64,000 bases of DNA from Arcobacter porcinus (GCF_004299785.2 NZ_CP036246.2:372001-436000), one strand, 5' to 3'. Counted from the first letter of the stretch, positions 26,887 to 36,770 are shown. Notes: generated by a model from the letters alone, not told the origin. Translations and numbers: made by a program.

Positions 26887-27510
26887 ATGTATGAAATAAA
26901 AGGTGCTATTTTAATTGTCTCAGGACCAAGTGGATGTGGAAAATCAACTCTTTTAAGAGATGTTTTTAAAAATATCCCAAATAGCTATTTTTCTATTTCA
27001 ACAACAACAAGAGCCCCAAGAGAGGGAGAAGTAAATGGAATCGATTACTTTTTTGTTAGCAAAGAGGAGTTTGAAAAAGATATTAAAAATGCAAATTTTT
27101 TAGAGTATGCAAAAGTTCATGATAATTATTATGGAACTTCTTTAAAACCTGTTATTGAAGCATTAAATGAAGGTAAATTAGTTGTTTTTGATATAGATGT
27201 TCAAGGGCATAAGATTATTAGAAAAAAACTACACAATGTAGTAACTTCTGTTTTTATAACAACTCCAACTCTAAAAATATTAGAGCAAAGATTAACTTCA
27301 AGAGATACAGATAGCCAAGATATTATTGCAAAAAGAATTAAAAATGCTAAAAATGAAGTAGAAGAATTTTTAGATTATGATTATTTAATTATAAATGAAA
27401 AACTTGATAAAGCTTCAAATGAGTTAGTCTCAATTGCTAGAGTTGCTAGAATTAAATCAAAATTATTTGAAAAAGATGAGATTTTAAATAGTTGGCTAGA
27501 AAGTAAGTAG
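26887..27510 (+). CDS. gmk: Guanylate kinase
   Basis: The 207-residue kinase has P-loop GPSGCGKS (13-20), SISTTTRAPREGEVNGIDYFFV, EYAKVHDNYYGTS and DIDVQGHK, all typical. It phosphorylates GMP to GDP in the cytoplasm. AAGGAG lies before the ATG. It is the last gene of the rpsB operon and ends in a stem-loop shared with the convergent EAL gene. Confidence 0.97.
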   Translation: MYEIKGAILIVSGPSGCGKSTLLRDVFKNIPNSYFSISTTTRAPREGEVNGIDYFFVSKEEFEKDIKNANFLEYAKVHDNYYGTSLKPVIEALNEGKLVVFDIDVQGHKIIRKKLHNVVTSVFITTPTLKILEQRLTSRDTDSQDIIAKRIKNAKNEVEEFLDYDYLIINEKLDKASNELVSIARVARIKSKLFEKDEILNSWLESK

Positions 27511-27524
27511 TTTTCTACTTACTT
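27501..27524. terminator. Bidirectional stem-loop between gmk and the EAL gene
   Basis: Arms of 10 bases (27501-27510 and 27515-27524) pair around TTTT. A second palindrome, 9-base arms without loop, lies at 27528-27545. They sit between convergent genes and overlap the gmk 3' end. Confidence 0.7.
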
Positions 27525-27534
27525 AAAAGATAAT

Positions 27535-29154
27535 TTAAATTATCTCTTCAAAAGTTAAAGGCATATCGAAAAAATACCCCTGAGAACAATCTATATTTAG
27601 TTCATTTACTTTATTATAAATACTCTCTGTTGCTACAAACTCTGCTACTGTTTTTATTCCAAAATTCTTAGCAATACTTACAATTGTTTTTACAATTACT
27701 TCTAAATCTTTTGAATTATGAACATCTTTTATTAAAGAGCCATCAATTTTTACAAAATCTATTGCTAATTTTGATAAAATATGAAAATTTGAGTAACCAG
27801 CACCAAAATCATCAATTCCAACAATACAACCATATTTAGAGACATTAGATATAAACTCTTTTATTAAATTAAAATCAGATATCTCTTCAGATTCTAAAAC
27901 TTCAAATTCAAAACTATTTGCATATTTCTTATTTTTTTCTAAAAAATCATAAATATATTTTGTAGTTTTTTCATCAATTAAATCTATATAAGAGATATTT
28001 ACAGATACTTTTTTATTTTTCTCTTTTATAAGTTTTAATGAATCATCAAGAATTACTTTTATTATATTTGGATACATTTTTGTTTTCTTTGCAACTTCTA
28101 AAAACTCAAATGGTCCATGAACTTTACCACAAGGAGCTATATATCTGATTAGTGCTTCATATTTTAGTGTTTCTTTTGTATTTGTGTCTACAATTGGTTG
28201 AAAATAAGCTTTTAAAAGATTCTCCTTGAATCCTATTTTTAACTGTTTTATCCAAGTAATATTATCTTCAAATGATTTATGAATATTGTAAGAATCATCA
28301 TAAATCATAATTTTTTGGAATTTTTTTCTAGCATAATTTATAATTCTTTTTGTATATTTATATGCTTTTTCACCTTTTCCATTTGCTAATCCTATTGTTA
28401 TGTTTACATCAATTTCATTATCATCAATTAAAAAGACATCATTTTCTATTTTTTCTAAAAACTCTTTACAAATAGCAAAAAAAGTCTCTATTTCTAAATA
28501 GTCTTTTGGAACTATTGCAAATTTATCTGACTCTATTCTATATAATAAAAATCTACTTTGAGAAAAGAACTCTTTCATCTTTTTTGCAAATGATATTAAA
28601 ATCTTATCACCTATAACTTCTCCAAAAAGGTCATTTGTAGCTACAAATTCATCTATATCTAGTAAAGCCATAAGATCACTATTTGAGTTATTAAAATCTC
28701 TTAATAATTTATTTTTATTTGCAAGATTTGTAAGATTGTCTGTATATAAATCTTTTAATTCATGATAATTTAATGATTGATTCATAGCTTGAAGAAGTTT
28801 TGAAATATCAACAGGTTTTAAAACATATTTATCTACACCAATATTAATAGCTTCAAGTAAATACTCTTTATTTGAAAAAGCAGTTGTGATAATAATAGGA
28901 ATTTTTCTATTTATCTCTTTGATTTTTTTTATCATATCCATACCATTTAAGTGAGGCATATTTATATCAGTTATTATTAGGTCTATACTATCTTGATGCT
29001 CTAAAAATAGATTAAAAGCTTCTTCTCCATCAGAAGCTATATATTGAACTTTTGTAAATGATTCTAAAAAACCAGCGGTAACATCTCTCAACTCTTTTTC
29101 ATCTTCAGCATATAAAACTGTAATATTTTTTAGTGTTTCTATCTCTTTATTCAT
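27535..29154 (-). CDS. Response regulator with degenerate GGDEF and intact EAL domain
   Basis: The 539-residue protein has a receiver domain (D63 in IITDINMPHL, KP at KPVD), a GGDEF-like domain whose motif is degenerate (IESDKF instead of GGDEF), and an EAL domain. The EAL residues are present: YEALIRY, the N in VNISY, E in LESEE, DDFGAGYS and KIDGSLI. I expect c-di-GMP hydrolysis controlled by phosphorylation, with the GGDEF domain perhaps binding GTP. No kinase lies next to it. Confidence 0.88.
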   Translation of the reverse strand: MNKEIETLKNITVLYAEDEKELRDVTAGFLESFTKVQYIASDGEEAFNLFLEHQDSIDLIITDINMPHLNGMDMIKKIKEINRKIPIIITTAFSNKEYLLEAINIGVDKYVLKPVDISKLLQAMNQSLNYHELKDLYTDNLTNLANKNKLLRDFNNSNSDLMALLDIDEFVATNDLFGEVIGDKILISFAKKMKEFFSQSRFLLYRIESDKFAIVPKDYLEIETFFAICKEFLEKIENDVFLIDDNEIDVNITIGLANGKGEKAYKYTKRIINYARKKFQKIMIYDDSYNIHKSFEDNITWIKQLKIGFKENLLKAYFQPIVDTNTKETLKYEALIRYIAPCGKVHGPFEFLEVAKKTKMYPNIIKVILDDSLKLIKEKNKKVSVNISYIDLIDEKTTKYIYDFLEKNKKYANSFEFEVLESEEISDFNLIKEFISNVSKYGCIVGIDDFGAGYSNFHILSKLAIDFVKIDGSLIKDVHNSKDLEVIVKTIVSIAKNFGIKTVAEFVATESIYNKVNELNIDCSQGYFFDMPLTFEEII

Positions 29155-29230
29155 TAAACCACTCTTTGAAAATTAATAAGATATAATACTAAAAGTTTTT
29201 TATAGCAAGTTGAATTATTATATAGGAGAT

Positions 29231-31663
29231 ATGTTTTTGTCAAAAATAGTATGTAATCACTGTCATTTGTCGTTTGAACAGAGTATTATGATAAAAGATG
29301 GCGATATGAATTTTTGTTGTGCTGGTTGCCAAACTGTTTTTCATATATTAAAAGAAGAAAACCTTGATTCATTTTATGAGAAGTTAGGAAACAAAAGTAT
29401 AAAAGCACCTTTACAAGTATCAAATAGAGATTTAGAAAAATTTGATTCACAAAATTTTCTAAATAACTATACAACAAAAACAAAAGATGGCTTTACTCAA
29501 ATTGATCTTATTCTTGAAGGTATTCATTGTGCTGCTTGTGTTTGGTTAAATGAAAAGATTTTATATGATACAAAAGGTGTTGTTCAAGCAGATATAAATT
29601 TTACTACAAATAAAGCTAGAGTTGTTTTTAATAAAGAGTTAATAAACTTAAGTGAAATTATAAAAAAGATTAGAAGTATAGGTTACAACGCTTATGCTTA
29701 TGATTCAACCCTTGCAAATGAACAAGCAAATAAAGCAAAACAAGAGTTCTTTGTAAAAATTATGGTTGCAGTTGTTTGTACTATGAATATTATGATGTTA
29801 AGTGTTGGAAAATATACAGGATTTTTTACAGGAATGAGCAATGATGTAAAAGATATGATACATTTTGCTGAGTTTATTCTTACAACGCCAGTTTTATTTT
29901 ATAGTGGATTTGTATTCTATAAAGGTGCATATTATGGAATAAGAAATCGTATGGTAAATATGGATTTACTAGTAAGTACGGGTGCTAGTTTAACTTATCT
30001 TTACTCTTTGAGTGTTTTGTTTGGTGCAAAAGGAGAGAGCTATTTTGATTCAGTTGCAATGATTATTACTTTTGTATTAATTGGAAAATATCTTGAAGTA
30101 ATTGGTAAAAAGTCAGCAATTGATACTTTGGATAAAATAAAATCAACTCTCCCTCTTGAGGCAACAGTTATTAAAAATGGAATAAAAGAGACAAAAGCTT
30201 TAAATGAGATAGAAATAGGGGATATTGTTGAAGTTAAGATTGGAGAAAAAGTACCAGTTGATGGAAAAATAGTTTTTGGTTCTTCATCTTTTGATGAATC
30301 AAGCTTAACAGGAGAATCTCTTCCAGTTTATAAAAAACTTGGAGATACTTTATATAGTGGAACAATTATTTTAGACTCTTTAGTTCATTATGAAGTTACA
30401 AAAGATTTTAAAAACTCAACTTTTTCATCAATTGTTACACTTTTAGAAGACTCTTTAAACTCAAAACCAAAAATTCAAACTTTGGCAAATCAACTTTCAA
30501 GAGGATTTAGTTTAATTATTTTATCTATTGCATTTGCTACATTCTTAGTTTGGTACTATTTTGGACTTGATTTAGGATTTTATTTTGAAAATACAAATCA
30601 GTTTGAAAGATCATTTATAACAGCTATTTCTGTTGTAGTTATCGCATGTCCTTGTGCTTTGGCACTTGCAACTCCAATGGCAAGTTTAGTAGGAATTAGT
30701 GAATTGGCAAAAAAATCTCTACTCTTTAAAGAGGCAAAATATATTGAAACTTTAGCAAATGCAAATCTTGTAGTTTTTGATAAAACAGGAACTCTTACAA
30801 AAGGAGAATTAGAAGTTAGTCATGTAGATTTTTTCTCAAAAAAGCAAGAAAATATTGATATTCTTTACTCTTTACTTGATAGTTCAACTCATCCAGTTAG
30901 CCTTGCAGTTAAAAGATATATTGAAGATAATTTTGAGATAAAAAATCAAATATTATTAGAAGATATACAAAATGTTGAAGCAAAAGGATTAAAAGCAAAA
31001 TATAAAGATATTGAAGTTTTAGGTGGAAATCAAGCTTTAATAGATGATTTTAATATAGCTTTTAATAGTGAATCAAAAACTACACAATATATATTTGCTT
31101 TAAGTAATAAAGTTATTGCAAATTTTGAATTAAAAGATGAGATAAAAGATGATGCAAAAGAGTTAATAGATTATCTAAAATCACAAAATATTGAAATTAT
31201 GATGCTTACAGGTGATAATGAATTTGTAGCAAAAAGTGTTGCAAATAGTTTAGATATCAAAAACTACAAAGCACACTTAAGCCCAAAAGATAAAGCAGAT
31301 TTTATAAAATCACAAAAAGATATTGGGAAAACTGTTGTTATGGTTGGAGATGGAGTAAATGATAGTGTTGCTTTAAGTTTTAGTGATGTTGCAATCGCTA
31401 TGGGAAATGGAGCAGATGTTTCTATGATGGTTTCAGATGTTGTTTTATTAAGCTCAAAATTAAAATCTTTAAAAGATGCATTTATAATCTCTAAAAAAAC
31501 ATATAAACATATAAAACAAAATCTATCTTTCTCTTTGATTTACAATGCACTTACAATTCCAATAGCAATGGCTGGATATATAATCCCACTATTTGCAGCA
31601 CTTTCAATGAGTTTAAGCTCTTTGGTGGTAGTATTTAATTCACTAAGAATAAGATTAAAATAA
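29231..31663 (+). CDS. ccoI: Copper P1B-type ATPase, CcoI/FixI type
   Basis: The gene encodes an 810-residue ATPase for copper delivery to cbb3 cytochrome oxidase. It has an N-terminal cysteine-rich segment (CNHCH, FCCAGC), an HMA domain with GIHCAACVW, CPCAL at 473, the phosphorylation site DKTGT, and MVGDGVNDS. The segment before HMA and the ccoS neighbour set it apart from CopA. The AGGAG at 29224-29228 is only 2 bases before ATG 29231 and 8 before TTG 29237, so the true start may be the TTG. A TTG at 29210 is less likely. Confidence 0.92.
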   Translation: MFLSKIVCNHCHLSFEQSIMIKDGDMNFCCAGCQTVFHILKEENLDSFYEKLGNKSIKAPLQVSNRDLEKFDSQNFLNNYTTKTKDGFTQIDLILEGIHCAACVWLNEKILYDTKGVVQADINFTTNKARVVFNKELINLSEIIKKIRSIGYNAYAYDSTLANEQANKAKQEFFVKIMVAVVCTMNIMMLSVGKYTGFFTGMSNDVKDMIHFAEFILTTPVLFYSGFVFYKGAYYGIRNRMVNMDLLVSTGASLTYLYSLSVLFGAKGESYFDSVAMIITFVLIGKYLEVIGKKSAIDTLDKIKSTLPLEATVIKNGIKETKALNEIEIGDIVEVKIGEKVPVDGKIVFGSSSFDESSLTGESLPVYKKLGDTLYSGTIILDSLVHYEVTKDFKNSTFSSIVTLLEDSLNSKPKIQTLANQLSRGFSLIILSIAFATFLVWYYFGLDLGFYFENTNQFERSFITAISVVVIACPCALALATPMASLVGISELAKKSLLFKEAKYIETLANANLVVFDKTGTLTKGELEVSHVDFFSKKQENIDILYSLLDSSTHPVSLAVKRYIEDNFEIKNQILLEDIQNVEAKGLKAKYKDIEVLGGNQALIDDFNIAFNSESKTTQYIFALSNKVIANFELKDEIKDDAKELIDYLKSQNIEIMMLTGDNEFVAKSVANSLDIKNYKAHLSPKDKADFIKSQKDIGKTVVMVGDGVNDSVALSFSDVAIAMGNGADVSMMVSDVVLLSSKLKSLKDAFIISKKTYKHIKQNLSFSLIYNALTIPIAMAGYIIPLFAALSMSLSSLVVVFNSLRIRLK

Positions 31664-31673
31664 GGGAATAATA

Positions 31674-31898
31674 ATGATTGATGATACACTATTTTTTATG
31701 CTAATGGTAGGATTAGCAGTTTCTGGATTAATGCTTTTACTTTTTATTTGGGCTGCAAAATCAGGACAATTTGATGATTCAAGTAAAGTTACTCAAGGAT
31801 TATTATTTGATAGTGAAGATGATTTAAATGATGCAGTAAAAAAAGAGAATTCTATAAAAGAAGCAAAATCTCAAGCAAATAAAAAAAGGAAAGAGTAA
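31674..31898 (+). CDS. ccoS: cbb3-type cytochrome oxidase assembly protein CcoS
   Basis: The 74-residue protein has one transmembrane helix at about residues 7-28 and a FIWAAKSGQFDD motif, the CcoS hallmark, then a charged tail. It follows ccoI by 10 bases, the usual ccoIS order. It assists maturation of the cbb3 terminal oxidase in the inner membrane. Confidence 0.92.
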   Translation: MIDDTLFFMLMVGLAVSGLMLLLFIWAAKSGQFDDSSKVTQGLLFDSEDDLNDAVKKENSIKEAKSQANKKRKE

Positions 31899-31916
31899 AA
31901 CTCCCTCCCTTTTTTT
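31881..31916 (+). terminator. Probable terminator after ccoS
   Basis: An A-run plus GG (31881-31889) can pair with CCTTTTTTT (31908-31916), GAG with CTC, with an internal mismatch. A T7 run ends the element. Confidence 0.5.
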
Positions 31917-31935
31917 AAGATAAATAATATTTAAA

Positions 31936-32226
31936 TTATTTACCCATATAGTCAGCTAAAGCTTGAATATCAGCATCTGATAATCTAGCAACTTGACCTT
32001 TCATAAGACCTTTTAAAGCTCCACCATAAGAACCATCTTTATAACCATTAAGAGACTTTACAATCTCTGCTTTTGTTAAGTTAGCTGGGATATGAGATTT
32101 GTTTTGAGTAGTGATATTTGTCTCACCTTTAACACCATGACATGCTTTACATGCATTATATGAAGCTGGGGCAGCAGCAAATGCAAAACCTGCTAAAGCA
32201 ACTGTAGCTAAAACGATTTTTTTCAT
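31936..32226 (-). CDS. Monohaem cytochrome c (c553-like), periplasmic
   Basis: The 96-residue precursor has a signal peptide (MKKIVLATVALAGFAFAAA, cut near A19) and a haem-binding CKACH at 26-30, with a late methionine in MKGQVARLSD as likely sixth ligand. It is convergent with ccoS. It probably carries electrons to the cbb3 oxidase or to another terminal enzyme in the periplasm. ATCC leader with AAGGATG lies before the ATG. Confidence 0.92.
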   Translation of the reverse strand: MKKIVLATVALAGFAFAAAPASYNACKACHGVKGETNITTQNKSHIPANLTKAEIVKSLNGYKDGSYGGALKGLMKGQVARLSDADIQALADYMGK

Positions 32227-32393
32227 TTTTCATCCTTAATTTTTAATAAGCCGTATCTTAACTTATTTTTCTTTTTATTTATCTTAATAAAAATAAGATA
32301 ATTTATAAGAAAATCTTAATTTAAGTATCCAAATATAAATTAAGAATAAAGGCTATATTTAATATATTACAAAATAAAATAGAAGGAATTTGT

Positions 32394-32987
32394 TTGAAAG
32401 ATTTTGTTTTGAATATAAAAAATCTTAATTTTGCTTATAAAAAAAATCATCTAATATTTGAAAACTTTAATTTAAATATAAAAAAAGGTGAACTAAAAAC
32501 AATTTTAGGAAAAAGTGGAAGTGGAAAAACTACACTTTTTGAGCTAATTTTAGGAAATTTAAAAGCACAAAGTGGAGAGATTAATAAAAAATCAGTATCA
32601 ATTATATTTCAAGATCCATTTTCATCTTTTCATCCAACATATACAATTTATGAGCAGATAAAAGATGTATTAAAAAGAGATTTTAAAGACGAAGTTGATA
32701 CTATTTTGCCAAAATTAAAACTAGAAGAAAGTTTTTTATATAAAAAACCATTTGAATTAAGTGGTGGACAATTGCAAAGATGTTCAATCTTAAGAGCAGT
32801 TTTGCAAAAGCCTGATTTGATTTTACTTGATGAACCGACTTCAGCACTTGATAATGTAACAGCTTATGAAACAATGAAGTTGATTTTAACCCTGCTTGAT
32901 AGTTGTGCTATTTTATTGGTAACACATGATTTAGACTTGGCTTCTTGGTGCAGTGATAATATTATAAGGTTAGAAAATGGAAAATAG
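32394..32987 (+). CDS. ABC transporter ATP-binding protein (nickel/peptide-type), orphan
   Basis: The 197-residue ATPase starts at TTG after AAGGA. It has Walker A GKSGSGKT, a Q-loop in FQDPFSSFHPT, signature LSGGQLQR, Walker B LILLDEPTSA and VTHDLD. The Q-loop pattern is of the dipeptide/nickel family. The short length leaves no C-terminal oligopeptide domain. There is no permease beside it. It overlaps hemH by 11 bases, an unexpected partner. Confidence 0.8.
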   Translation: MKDFVLNIKNLNFAYKKNHLIFENFNLNIKKGELKTILGKSGSGKTTLFELILGNLKAQSGEINKKSVSIIFQDPFSSFHPTYTIYEQIKDVLKRDFKDEVDTILPKLKLEESFLYKKPFELSGGQLQRCSILRAVLQKPDLILLDEPTSALDNVTAYETMKLILTLLDSCAILLVTHDLDLASWCSDNIIRLENGK

Positions 32988-33912
32988 AAAAAAAGCATTA
33001 GTTCTACTAAATATGGGTGGAGCAAGAAATAAAGATGAATTAAAAATGTTTTTAACAAATATGTTTAATGATAAAAATATTTTAACAATTAATTCAAATC
33101 TTTTAAGAAAACTTATAGCTTTTATAATCACAAAAAGAAGATTAAATGAAGCTTGGAAAAATTATGAATTAATTGGAAATAAATCTCCAATTAATCCTTT
33201 GACAGAAAAACTTGTAGATAGATGCAATGAAGAGATAAAAGAGTTTAAAACATATCAAGTTATGAGATATACTCCACCATTTGCACAAGATGTAATAAAA
33301 GAGATTCTAGAAGATGAAATTGAAGAGATAGTTTTACTTCCACTTTATCCACAATATTCAACAACAACTACAAAATCATCTGTTGAAGATTTTATAGATT
33401 ATTTACCATATAGTTTTGGACAAAATATAAGATATATAGATAATTTTTATAAAAATGAAGCTTTTAATAGCTGTATCATAGATGAAATTGAAAAAAATAT
33501 TGAAAAAGAAGATGATTTTAATATAGTGTTTTCAGCTCATGGTTTACCACAAAAAATAGTTGATAAAGGTGATCCTTATGAAGAACAGATGAAAGAGCAT
33601 GTGGAGATATTATCAAAAATGCTTAAAGAAAAAGGATTGAATTTTAAATCAATAAATCTTGCATATCAATCAAAAGTTGGACCAATGAAATGGCTTGAGC
33701 CATCTTTAGATGAAAAGTTAAAAGAGTTTAAAAATGAAAAAGTTTTGATATATCCACTATCATTTATAGTTGATAATTCTGAAACAGATTTTGAACTAGC
33801 TATTGAATACAAACATATTGCAGATAATTTAGGAATCAAAGAGTATAAAGTTTGTAAATGCGTGAATGATAGTAATGCTTTTATAGAAGCTATAAAAGAT
33901 ATTATAAAATGA
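32977..33912 (+). CDS. hemH: Ferrochelatase
   Basis: The 311-residue protein starts MENRKKALVLLNMGGARN and has PLYPQYS, FSAHGLPQKIVDKGDPY and LAYQSKVGPMKWLEP, the typical ferrochelatase signature. It inserts Fe2+ into protoporphyrin IX at the inner membrane face. It overlaps the ABC ATPase gene by 11 bases, so its translation is coupled. Neighbouring cytochrome genes fit haem demand. Confidence 0.96.
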   Translation: MENRKKALVLLNMGGARNKDELKMFLTNMFNDKNILTINSNLLRKLIAFIITKRRLNEAWKNYELIGNKSPINPLTEKLVDRCNEEIKEFKTYQVMRYTPPFAQDVIKEILEDEIEEIVLLPLYPQYSTTTTKSSVEDFIDYLPYSFGQNIRYIDNFYKNEAFNSCIIDEIEKNIEKEDDFNIVFSAHGLPQKIVDKGDPYEEQMKEHVEILSKMLKEKGLNFKSINLAYQSKVGPMKWLEPSLDEKLKEFKNEKVLIYPLSFIVDNSETDFELAIEYKHIADNLGIKEYKVCKCVNDSNAFIEAIKDIIK

Positions 33913-33934
33913 ATAAAATATCAAAGGGAAAATT

Positions 33935-34708
33935 ATGAAAAAAAGATTGATAAAAATAGTAAAGAAAGCTGGAAAAATCTTAAAAAAAGGTTACTATTCT
34001 GATAAGTCTGTAAGATTTAAAGCTAAAAAAGATTTGGTAACAATTTATGATTTAGCAGTAGAAAAATATTTAAAAAAAGAGTTTAGTAAATATTTTAAAG
34101 AGTTTAATATAATAGCAGAAGAATCAAATAATAATAGTGTTGAATTTGGAAATTCAATAATAATAGATCCAATAGATGGAACTACAAACTTTGTAAATAA
34201 AGTTCCACATACAGCAATAAGTGTGGGAGTTTATAAAGATAAAAAACCTTTTATGGCTATTGTTTATAATCCAATTTTAAATGAGCTTTATTATGCAAAA
34301 AAAGATTGTGGTGCTTTTTTAAACGGTAAAAAAATAAGAGTAAGCAAAGAAGATGATTTACAAAAATCACTTTTAGCAACAGGTTTTCCATATAGCAGTG
34401 GAGAAAATGTAGATGATTTAAATGATGTTGCAAAGAAGATAAAAAGTGTTTTACCACATTGTCAAGATATAAGAAGACTTGGAAGTGCTTCAATAGATCT
34501 TTGTATGGTTGCAAAAGGTGTTTTTGAAGGATATTATGAGATGAATTTAAAAGCTTGGGATGTAAGTGCTGGGATTCTAATTTTAAGTGAAGCTGGTGGA
34601 AAAGTTACAAACATAAATGGACAAGAGTATAAATTATTTGAAGATAAATATATAGTTGCTACAAATTCAAAGATTCATGAGAAACTATTAAATAAACTGG
34701 ATATTTAG
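33935..34708 (+). CDS. Inositol monophosphatase family protein
   Basis: The 257-residue protein has the lithium-sensitive phosphatase signatures IIAEES, DPIDGTTNFVNKVP, the RRLGSASIDLC helix and WDVSAGILILSEAGG. It removes phosphate from myo-inositol phosphate or related sugar phosphates, or from 3'-phosphoadenosine phosphate. AGGGAAA lies before the ATG. It probably shares a transcript with hemH. Confidence 0.9.
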   Translation: MKKRLIKIVKKAGKILKKGYYSDKSVRFKAKKDLVTIYDLAVEKYLKKEFSKYFKEFNIIAEESNNNSVEFGNSIIIDPIDGTTNFVNKVPHTAISVGVYKDKKPFMAIVYNPILNELYYAKKDCGAFLNGKKIRVSKEDDLQKSLLATGFPYSSGENVDDLNDVAKKIKSVLPHCQDIRRLGSASIDLCMVAKGVFEGYYEMNLKAWDVSAGILILSEAGGKVTNINGQEYKLFEDKYIVATNSKIHEKLLNKLDI

Positions 34709-34780
34709 TAAGTTTTAGATATTATCTTAACTTTTAATAAATAAAATACTTAATAAAAAATATATGTAAGGGAAATAAAT

Positions 34781-36583
34781 ATGTGTGGAATTGTTGGATA
34801 TATTGGTAAACAAGATAGTTGTAAAATTCTACTTGATGGATTAAAAGAGCTAGAATATAGAGGATATGATAGTGCAGGAATTGCAGCTTTAAATGATAAA
34901 GGAATAGATGTATTTAAAGCAGTTGGTAAACTTGTAAACCTTGAAGATAAAGTAAATGAGTGTAAAAATGGTATTTATAATCTTGGAATTGGTCATACAA
35001 GATGGGCAACTCATGGAAAACCAACAGAAGTAAATGCACATCCACATCTAGGAGAGTACTCTTATGTTGTTCATAATGGAATTATAGAAAATTATAAAGA
35101 GCTAAAAGATGAACTTTTATCACTTGGACATAAATTTGTATCTCAAACTGATACAGAAGTTATAGTTCATCTTTTCGAACACTACAACAACAATTTAAAA
35201 GATTCGAAAAAAGCATTTCAAGAGACTATAAAAAGACTTGAAGGTGCTTTTGCAATACTTCTAATTACAAAAGATGAACCAGAAAAAATATTTTTCTATA
35301 AGTTAGGAAGTCCAATGATTGTGGCTAAAGGATTAGAAAAAGATGAAGTATTATTTGCTTCATCAGATTCAGCTTTAATTGGACTTGCAAGTGATGTTGT
35401 ATATCTTGATGATAGAGTTGGTGGAATTGCTACGAAAAACAATATTGAATTTTTCTCACAAAACATTGTTTGGTCAAAACTTCCAAGTTCAAAACAGACT
35501 GCACAAAAAAATGGTTTTAGATATTTTATGGAAAAAGAGATTTATGAGCAAAGTGTAGTTGTAAGTGATACAATGCTAGGGCGTGTAAAAGATAGTGAAA
35601 TAGATTTTGATGAGATAAATGCATCTATTCTTGATGGAATTACAGAGATTAAAATTTGTGCTTGTGGAACTTCATATCATGCTGGTTTAGTATCTTCATA
35701 TCTTTTTGAAAGAGTTGCAAAATTAAAATGTTCTGTTGAGGTTGCAAGTGAATTTAGATACAAAGAACCTCTTTTAACAAAAAATACACTTTTTATAGTA
35801 ATCTCACAAAGCGGTGAAACAGCTGATACTTTGGAAGCTTTAAAAATGGCAAAAGAAGTTGGACTTAAAACATTGGTTATTTGTAATGTTGATAACTCAT
35901 CAATGACAAGAGTTGCAGAACATACAATCCTAACAAGAGCAGGTATTGAAAAAGGTGTTGCTTCAACTAAAGCATTTTCAACTCAAACTGTTGTTTTATG
36001 GATGTTAAGTTTATATTTTGCAAAACTTAAAAATAGTGTTTCAAAAGAGTTTTTAGAAAAAGAGATTAAGACTTTAAGAGAAGTTCCAAAAGCTTTAAAA
36101 GTTTATGAAAATATTCATGAAAAAGCAAAAAGATTATCAAAAAGATACCTTCATGGGCATGGATTCTTCTTTATAGGAAGAGATGTGTTTTATCCTTTAG
36201 CACTTGAAGGGGCTTTAAAATTAAAAGAGATATCTTATTTACATGCTGAAGGTTATCCAGCTGGTGAGATGAAACATGGTCCAATAGCTCTTGCAGATCC
36301 AGAACTATTTACAATTGCTTTAATGCCAAAAACTATGTTATACGATAAAATTAAATCAAATGTTGAAGAATTAAGTGCAAGAGATAGTACAATTTGTGCA
36401 ATTTCTCCACTTGATTTTGAATTAGCAGATGATTTTATAAAAATTAATGATTGTGATCATTATATGCTTGAGTTTTTTGAAATGCTTATTGCTTTACAAC
36501 TATTATCAATGGAAATTTCAATCAGACTTGAGAATGATGTTGATATGCCAAGAAATTTAGCAAAATCAGTAACTGTTGAATAA
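34781..36583 (+). CDS. glmS: Glutamine-fructose-6-phosphate aminotransferase
   Basis: The 600-residue enzyme has Cys2 as nucleophile (MCGIVGYIGK), RGYDSAG, HTRWATHG, then two SIS isomerase domains with CGTSYHA and SQSGETADT, and ends with LAKSVTVE. It makes glucosamine-6-phosphate for peptidoglycan and LPS. AGGGAAATAAAT lies before the ATG. No glmS ribozyme is visible upstream. A strong terminator follows. Confidence 0.98.
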   Translation: MCGIVGYIGKQDSCKILLDGLKELEYRGYDSAGIAALNDKGIDVFKAVGKLVNLEDKVNECKNGIYNLGIGHTRWATHGKPTEVNAHPHLGEYSYVVHNGIIENYKELKDELLSLGHKFVSQTDTEVIVHLFEHYNNNLKDSKKAFQETIKRLEGAFAILLITKDEPEKIFFYKLGSPMIVAKGLEKDEVLFASSDSALIGLASDVVYLDDRVGGIATKNNIEFFSQNIVWSKLPSSKQTAQKNGFRYFMEKEIYEQSVVVSDTMLGRVKDSEIDFDEINASILDGITEIKICACGTSYHAGLVSSYLFERVAKLKCSVEVASEFRYKEPLLTKNTLFIVISQSGETADTLEALKMAKEVGLKTLVICNVDNSSMTRVAEHTILTRAGIEKGVASTKAFSTQTVVLWMLSLYFAKLKNSVSKEFLEKEIKTLREVPKALKVYENIHEKAKRLSKRYLHGHGFFFIGRDVFYPLALEGALKLKEISYLHAEGYPAGEMKHGPIALADPELFTIALMPKTMLYDKIKSNVEELSARDSTICAISPLDFELADDFIKINDCDHYMLEFFEMLIALQLLSMEISIRLENDVDMPRNLAKSVTVE

Positions 36584-36596
36584 TAAAATCTATATC

Positions 36597-36633
36597 AAAG
36601 AAAAAGTTTGTTAAAGTTACAAACTTTTTCTTT
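36597..36633 (+). terminator. Terminator after glmS
   Basis: Arms of 15 bases (36597-36611 and 36619-36633) pair perfectly around a 7-base loop. The right arm holds TTTTTCTTT, and AAATTTT follows, so a T-rich exit is present. Confidence 0.75.
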
Positions 36634-36705
36634 AAATTTTAATATTTTTAGAAAAAATAATTCTTTATATTTTATTTTAGTTTCTTAATAAAAGAACTTT
36701 TTAAA

Positions 36706-36769
36706 TGGAAAACAAAGGATGGAAAACAATTCAAGCAAAAGCTTGTGGAAAACAAAGGATGGAAAACAA
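36706..36769 (+). repeat. Tandem 24-bp repeat in the metK leader
   Basis: A 24-base unit (36706-36729 and 36746-36769) is repeated exactly with a 40-base period. Each copy contains AAAGGATG, like a ribosome binding site fused to a start codon. The block includes three in-frame ATGs (36705, 36759, 36771). Confidence 0.8.
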
Positions 36770-36770
36770 A

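Noticed and set aside
34709-34780. glmS ribozyme
   Set aside because: Only 72 AT-rich bases lie before glmS, too short for the ribozyme core.
36634-36770. SAM riboswitch upstream of metK
   Set aside because: The leader is short, AT-rich and dominated by the 24-base repeat; no SAM-I, SAM-II or SMK-like fold is visible.
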